DNA of 64,000 nucleotides from an uncultured Pelagibacteraceae bacterium (GTDB taxonomy: Bacteria > Pseudomonadota > Alphaproteobacteria > Pelagibacterales > Pelagibacteraceae): positions 35,996 through 99,995 of the forward strand of contig CACCIO010000002.1 in NCBI GenBank assembly GCA_902546085.1. Direction: 5' to 3'. The translations under genes were made by a program, and so were the position numbers. Below are positions 60,684 to 64,000 of this stretch, one piece after another. Position 1 is the stretch's first letter. The number at the start of each line of letters is the position of its first letter. Under the pieces are notes generated by a model. It made no database searches. It saw nothing but the letters and a program-made list of their open reading frames with translations, and was not told the origin of the DNA.

Positions 60684-61430
60684 TCATACCAGATAATCAT
60701 ACAGAAGCTTCGCACTAGTAACAAAAATTAAAGCATATAAAATATTGTAAAATAATTTCTCCTCAATAATTTTAAGTAATTGATATCCAATCAATATTCC
60801 AAATAATGCAACTGGAAATAATATTGCTGAATGTTTAAAAGATTCTAAATTTGTCATAGACAAATGAACATATAAAGGAAGTTTAATTAAATTCACAAAA
60901 GTGAAAAAAAATATTCTTGTTCCAACATAGATTTCTTTTTTCATTCTAAGTGGAAGTAAGTATAAACTAGTTGGTGTCCCTCCAGCATGAACACAAAAAC
61001 TAGTAAAACCTGCAACCACCGAACATATTCCACCTTTTAAAAAATTTTTCTCTGATTTTTTTTCTTTGTCTTTTTTAAAAAAGAAATAATGACCAGCAAA
61101 CAAGAAACCCATTACACCAATTATAAATTTTAATAAATCTTCTGAAAAATATGAAAAAGTTAAAGATCCAATAATTATACCGATACCTGCAAATGGAACC
61201 ATTAATTTCAAAGTTCCTAAATCAAATTCTTTTCTATATTTATAAACAGCAATAAAATCTGAAAATATTAATATTGGCAAAATAATTCCTAAAGCTTGAT
61301 TTAATGGCATCACTATTGTCATTAACGGAACAGAAATTAAAGTCATAGATCCGCCTAGACCTGACTTAGCAATACCATATAAAATTATGGCTGGAACAAC
61401 TGTAAAAAAAAATAATAAGTTTATTTCCAT
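60684..61430 (-). CDS. TSUP-family (TauE/SafE) transporter
   Basis: The 248-aa product has eight membrane helices and the TSUP motif GIAKSGLGGSMTLISVPLMT near residue 20, with CSVVAGFTSFCVHAGGTPTS in the second half. It is a normal-size member, shorter than the 359-aa one near suyB. It may export a sulfur compound or an organic anion. Overlaps the small GNAT gene by 10 nt. Confidence 0.88.
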   Translation of the reverse strand: MEINLLFFFTVVPAIILYGIAKSGLGGSMTLISVPLMTIVMPLNQALGIILPILIFSDFIAVYKYRKEFDLGTLKLMVPFAGIGIIIGSLTFSYFSEDLLKFIIGVMGFLFAGHYFFFKKDKEKKSEKNFLKGGICSVVAGFTSFCVHAGGTPTSLYLLPLRMKKEIYVGTRIFFFTFVNLIKLPLYVHLSMTNLESFKHSAILFPVALFGILIGYQLLKIIEEKLFYNILYALIFVTSAKLLYDYLV

Positions 61431-61690
61431 TTATTTAATGATTTTAATAATTTCAACCCTAAGGGGCTAATTGGTTCCTGAAGTATTATTTCTTTTCCGG
61501 TTTTTTGTTTTACTAATCGTAATAATTTCGTTGCTAACCCTTGTTTTCTAAAAATTGGATTAACAAAAATATACTCTACCTCACCTATCTCATTAAATCT
61601 AACAAAGCCTATTGTTGTATTTTCATTTTTAAAAGTAAAAACACCCTCAGTTTCCTCAATTTCAAAATTAGAAACCTCCATAGTGATCAT
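61421..61690 (-). CDS. Small GNAT N-acetyltransferase domain
   Basis: The 89-aa product has EYIFVNPIFRKQGLATKLLR, the GNAT acetyl-CoA loop (R/Q-x-x-G-x-A/G), and a short C-terminal segment ILQEPISPLGLKLLKSLNKW. It begins MITMEV; the second ATG is also possible. It is shorter than most GNATs and may be a YjdJ/GTNAT-like mini-enzyme. It overlaps the TSUP gene start and follows the 54-aa membrane ORF by 5 nt. Confidence 0.85.
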   Translation of the reverse strand: MITMEVSNFEIEETEGVFTFKNENTTIGFVRFNEIGEVEYIFVNPIFRKQGLATKLLRLVKQKTGKEIILQEPISPLGLKLLKSLNKWK

Positions 61691-61695
61691 AAATC

Positions 61696-61860
61696 TTAGT
61701 AATTTAGTAGCAAAAGAATAATCGCTATTGCAGCAATAATGGAGCTAACAACAATATAATTAAGTTTAATATTAGATTTTTTTTCTACAAATTCAGTAAT
61801 TTTCTCCCAGAACAAAACAATCAAAAAAATAATAATAGCTGGAAGAATATATTTAATCAT
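61696..61860 (-). CDS. 54-aa two-helix membrane peptide
   Basis: A frame from ATG 61860 encodes MIKYILPAIIIFLIVLFWEK, ITEFVEKKSNIKLNYIVVSS and IIAAIAIILLLLNY. Two transmembrane helices are separated by a polar loop of about 15 residues. It lies between the ABC-2 exporter genes (3 nt) and the GNAT gene (5 nt), all on one strand, which fits an operon. Family unknown. Confidence 0.7.
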   Translation of the reverse strand: MIKYILPAIIIFLIVLFWEKITEFVEKKSNIKLNYIVVSSIIAAIAIILLLLNY

Positions 61861-61863
61861 TAT

Positions 61864-62631
61864 TTATGCTTTTATATTATAACCTTTTTTAAGAAGACTT
61901 GTTACAATCACTATACAAATAATTAAAAAACTTAACATTAAACCAACACTTATCCATATATTAAAATCTGATACTCCATAAAATGAAAACCTTAATCCAT
62001 TAATCAGATATACTACTGGATTAAAATATGTAACTATTTGCCAAAACTCTGGAAGCATGTCTAAAGAATATAGGCTTCCCCCTAAAAAAACCATTGGTGT
62101 TATAACAAGTGTAGGAATGATTGACATTTGTTCGAAATTAGAACTCATCAATCCAATTAAAAAACCGAATAATGCAAAAGTAAATGAAACTAATATCAAA
62201 AGAAAAACCATCAATATTGGAAATTTTACTTCAACTTCAACAAAAAAAGTTGAAGTGATAAATATCATACAACCTACAATTAAAGTTTTGGTTGCTCCAG
62301 CACCAACAAATGCAAGAACTATTTCTAGAGTTGAAATTGGTGCAGCTAAAATTTCATAAATTGTTCCATTAAATTTAGGAAAAAAAATACCAAAAGATGT
62401 GTTACTTATTGATTGGGTTAACAATGTAAGCATCAACAAACCAGGTACAATGTATGACCCATAACTAATACCATCAATATTTTCAACATATCCTCCAATC
62501 ACTGAGCCAAAAACTATAAAATATAAAGAGGTAGATAAAACTGGCGATAATAAAGATTGCATCAATGTTCTTCTAAATCTATCCATCTCGTGAAGATAAA
62601 TTGCTTTAAATGCATAATAATTAAATTTCAT
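61864..62631 (-). CDS. ABC-2 type exporter permease
   Basis: The 255-aa product has six membrane helices with the ABC-2 signature in the middle ([20 protein letters not shown]). [20 protein letters not shown] and [20 protein letters not shown] are also typical. It is the membrane partner of the adjacent ATPase, overlapping it by 11 nt. The pair resembles YadH/YadG. It probably exports a lipid or polysaccharide-linked substrate. Confidence 0.92.
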   Translation of the reverse strand: MKFNYYAFKAIYLHEMDRFRRTLMQSLLSPVLSTSLYFIVFGSVIGGYVENIDGISYGSYIVPGLLMLTLLTQSISNTSFGIFFPKFNGTIYEILAAPISTLEIVLAFVGAGATKTLIVGCMIFITSTFFVEVEVKFPILMVFLLILVSFTFALFGFLIGLMSSNFEQMSIIPTLVITPMVFLGGSLYSLDMLPEFWQIVTYFNPVVYLINGLRFSFYGVSDFNIWISVGLMLSFLIICIVIVTSLLKKGYNIKA

Positions 62632-63556
62632 TGTTTTCCTTCACTAAACTGACAAAAATCTTTTCTAGTGTACTCTGTTCTGTTTTTAAATCCTTCAGTT
62701 TAAATCCTGCATCTTTTAAATCTTGAAGTAGATTCGTAATCCCTGTTTGTTTTGCTTGAACGTTATAAGTATAATCAATTGACATTTTATCTTTTCCAAT
62801 CTCAAGATTATATTTTACTAAACTACTTGGTATTTCCTTTACCTCTTCCTGTAAGTCTACTGTAAGTTTCTTATGACCCATTTTCTTTAATAATTCTTTT
62901 GTTTCATCAACAACTATGATTTCACCTTGATTGATTACTCCCACTCTATCCGCAATAGCCTCTGCTTCTTCTATGTAGTGTGTAGTTAAAATTATTGTAA
63001 CACCAGTTTTTCTTAAACTCTCAACAACTTTCCACATATCTTGTCTTAGCTCAACATCTACTCCTGCAGTCGGTTCATCTAAGAATAAAATAGTTGGTTC
63101 ATGAGATAATGCTTTTGCAATCAAAACTCTTCTTTTCATTCCTCCAGACAACTGTCTAAGTCTTAAATCTTTTTTGTCCCATAAACTCAAATCTTTTAAA
63201 ACTTTTTCAATATGTTTTGGGTCAGGTTTCTTCCCATACAAACCTCTGGAATAGGAAACATTATTAAATACTGTTTCAAATTGTTCCAGAGTAAGCTCTT
63301 GTGGAACTAAACCAATTTTTGACCTTGTTTCTCTGTAATCATCAATAATATCAAATTCGTCTACGGCAACTTTTCCTGAAGATGGTCTTACTATTCCACA
63401 GATAATACTTATAAGAGTAGTCTTTCCTGCGCCATTTGGTCCAAGCATCGCAAAAATTTCACCCTTTTTAATATAAAGATTAATGTTTTTTAATGCTTTA
63501 AATCCATTGTCATAGACTTTTGATAAGTTATTTATGGTAATTTGATTACTAGACAT
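62621..63556 (-). CDS. ABC-2 exporter ATP-binding protein (YadG-like)
   Basis: The 311-aa ATPase has Walker [17 protein letters not shown], the signature [19 protein letters not shown], Walker [17 protein letters not shown] and the switch [10 protein letters not shown]. The C-terminal 70 residues are a DrrA-like extension ending in [13 protein letters not shown]. It begins the minus-strand operon with the permease, the 54-aa peptide, GNAT and TSUP genes. Confidence 0.94.
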   Translation of the reverse strand: MSSNQITINNLSKVYDNGFKALKNINLYIKKGEIFAMLGPNGAGKTTLISIICGIVRPSSGKVAVDEFDIIDDYRETRSKIGLVPQELTLEQFETVFNNVSYSRGLYGKKPDPKHIEKVLKDLSLWDKKDLRLRQLSGGMKRRVLIAKALSHEPTILFLDEPTAGVDVELRQDMWKVVESLRKTGVTIILTTHYIEEAEAIADRVGVINQGEIIVVDETKELLKKMGHKKLTVDLQEEVKEIPSSLVKYNLEIGKDKMSIDYTYNVQAKQTGITNLLQDLKDAGFKLKDLKTEQSTLEKIFVSLVKENNEI

Positions 63557-63626
63557 TTGTTAATAATATATAGAGACAATTTATTCTATTACAATAAATT
63601 AAAATTTCCGTTATCTGAAATTACTT

Positions 63627-63995
63627 ATGAAAAAATTTTTAATGTTTATTTGTTTTTTATTGGCATTGACTTTCAAAGCATCTAGTAAAGAAACGACTTA
63701 TGATAAAAAATTATTTGATAAAGCTCTATCAGAAGGAAAAGTTGTCGTGGTAAGTTCTTGGATTAAATATTGCTCATCATGTGCGGGTCAAATGGAAGTG
63801 TTAAAAAAAGCAAAGAAAGATTTTGAAAATATGGAATACTTTGCTTTTGATGTAACAAATAAAGAAATTGCTCAATTTTTTAATGTTCAATATCAAACAA
63901 CACTTTTAATTTTTAAGGATAATAAAGAAGTTTACAGAAGTATTGGTGAGACCACCAAAGAACTCATTTATGATGCTTTAAAATCCTCTATCTAA
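63627..63995 (+). CDS. Exported thioredoxin-fold protein
   Basis: The 122-aa product has a signal peptide (MKKFLMFICFLLALTFKASS) and a thioredoxin-like domain with the active-site pair C49 and C52 in WIKYCSSCAGQMEVL. The Trp four residues upstream of the first Cys and VQYQTTLLIF with a Thr at the usual cis-Pro place fit the fold, with some deviation. It could serve as a periplasmic thiol oxidoreductase, similar to the C-terminal part of DsbD. It is divergent from the ABC-2 operon and ends just inside the window. Confidence 0.85.
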   Translation: MKKFLMFICFLLALTFKASSKETTYDKKLFDKALSEGKVVVVSSWIKYCSSCAGQMEVLKKAKKDFENMEYFAFDVTNKEIAQFFNVQYQTTLLIFKDNKEVYRSIGETTKELIYDALKSSI

Positions 63996-64000
63996 ATTTA

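Noticed and set aside
1..64000. CRISPR arrays, insertion sequences, integrase genes or prophage modules
   Set aside because: No repeat-spacer arrays, transposase, integrase or phage structural motifs were seen. tRNA genes at 3016-3180 and 9282-9366 have no attachment-like duplications nearby.

Overview
The window is a stretch of a streamlined, very AT-rich marine alphaproteobacterial chromosome, most likely SAR11 (Pelagibacterales, 'Candidatus Pelagibacter' or a close relative). I infer this from gene content and architecture, not from a database match. The signs are: very low GC; almost no intergenic space; start/stop overlaps of 1-40 nt; interlocked stop codons; single tRNA genes in small gaps; an aprM-aprB-aprA operon with sulfonate lyases beside it; several TRAP/TSUP/DMT transporters; and no mobile elements, CRISPR arrays or recognisable prophage genes.

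Layout. 1-2859 (minus) is the 5' end of the complex I operon, nuoA-B-C-D-E, with nuoE cut by the window edge. 3016-3180 carries tRNA-Asp and tRNA-Val. 3398-9366 (minus) is a protein quality-control block: trigger factor, ClpP, ClpX, Lon and tRNA-Leu(TAG). 9468-13159 is a run of small genes: DUF1289, a type-5-like uracil-DNA glycosylase, a YbgC-like thioesterase, DUF3047 and several short membrane or basic ORFs. 13162-18504 (minus) is a TRAP transporter, NCS1 permease and SDR operon with a hairpin after the binding-protein gene. 18651-25353 holds a GMC oxidoreductase, TerC, SDR, M23 peptidase, DMT exporter, an MhpD-like enzyme and a DAO-type oxidoreductase.

25442-29012 is the most unusual module. 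A NodU/CmcH-type carbamoyltransferase follows a 49-aa DUF5989/SxtK-like peptide and an SxtJ-like membrane protein, and faces an SGNH-type protein. It resembles the sxtI-J-K trio of saxitoxin clusters but sits outside any toxin pathway seen here. 29005-38294 is a sulfonate/sulfite island: Xsc, SuyA/SuyB, a YeiH-type and a TauE-type exporter, and AprM-AprB-AprA with a downstream 116-aa protein of unknown function. Read together, sulfoacetaldehyde and sulfolactate would be desulfonated to acetyl phosphate and pyruvate, and the sulfite released would be oxidised through APS or exported.

38397-43645 (minus) runs metC-like, MFS, pabB/trpE-like, pabA-like, class IV aminotransferase and HIT. 43717-49521 holds a 27-aa Lys/Arg-rich ORF, mnmA, DUF3553, cysQ, recX, ABA4-like, HCCA isomerase-like, rhodanese, a glycosyltransferase-like protein and Bcp. 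49656-55916 (minus) holds amt with a strong terminator, HU, RseP, SRAP, an outer-membrane barrel, a TPR protein and TesA. 55915-59098 is the ybbA-ybbP exporter pair, whose start codon interlocks with that of tesA. The end carries a short beta-carbonic-anhydrase-like protein, SOUL, GNATs, a TSUP exporter, an ABC-2 exporter and a secreted thioredoxin-fold protein.

All functions are assigned by reading motifs and gene order by eye. No homology search, folding or transcript data were available.
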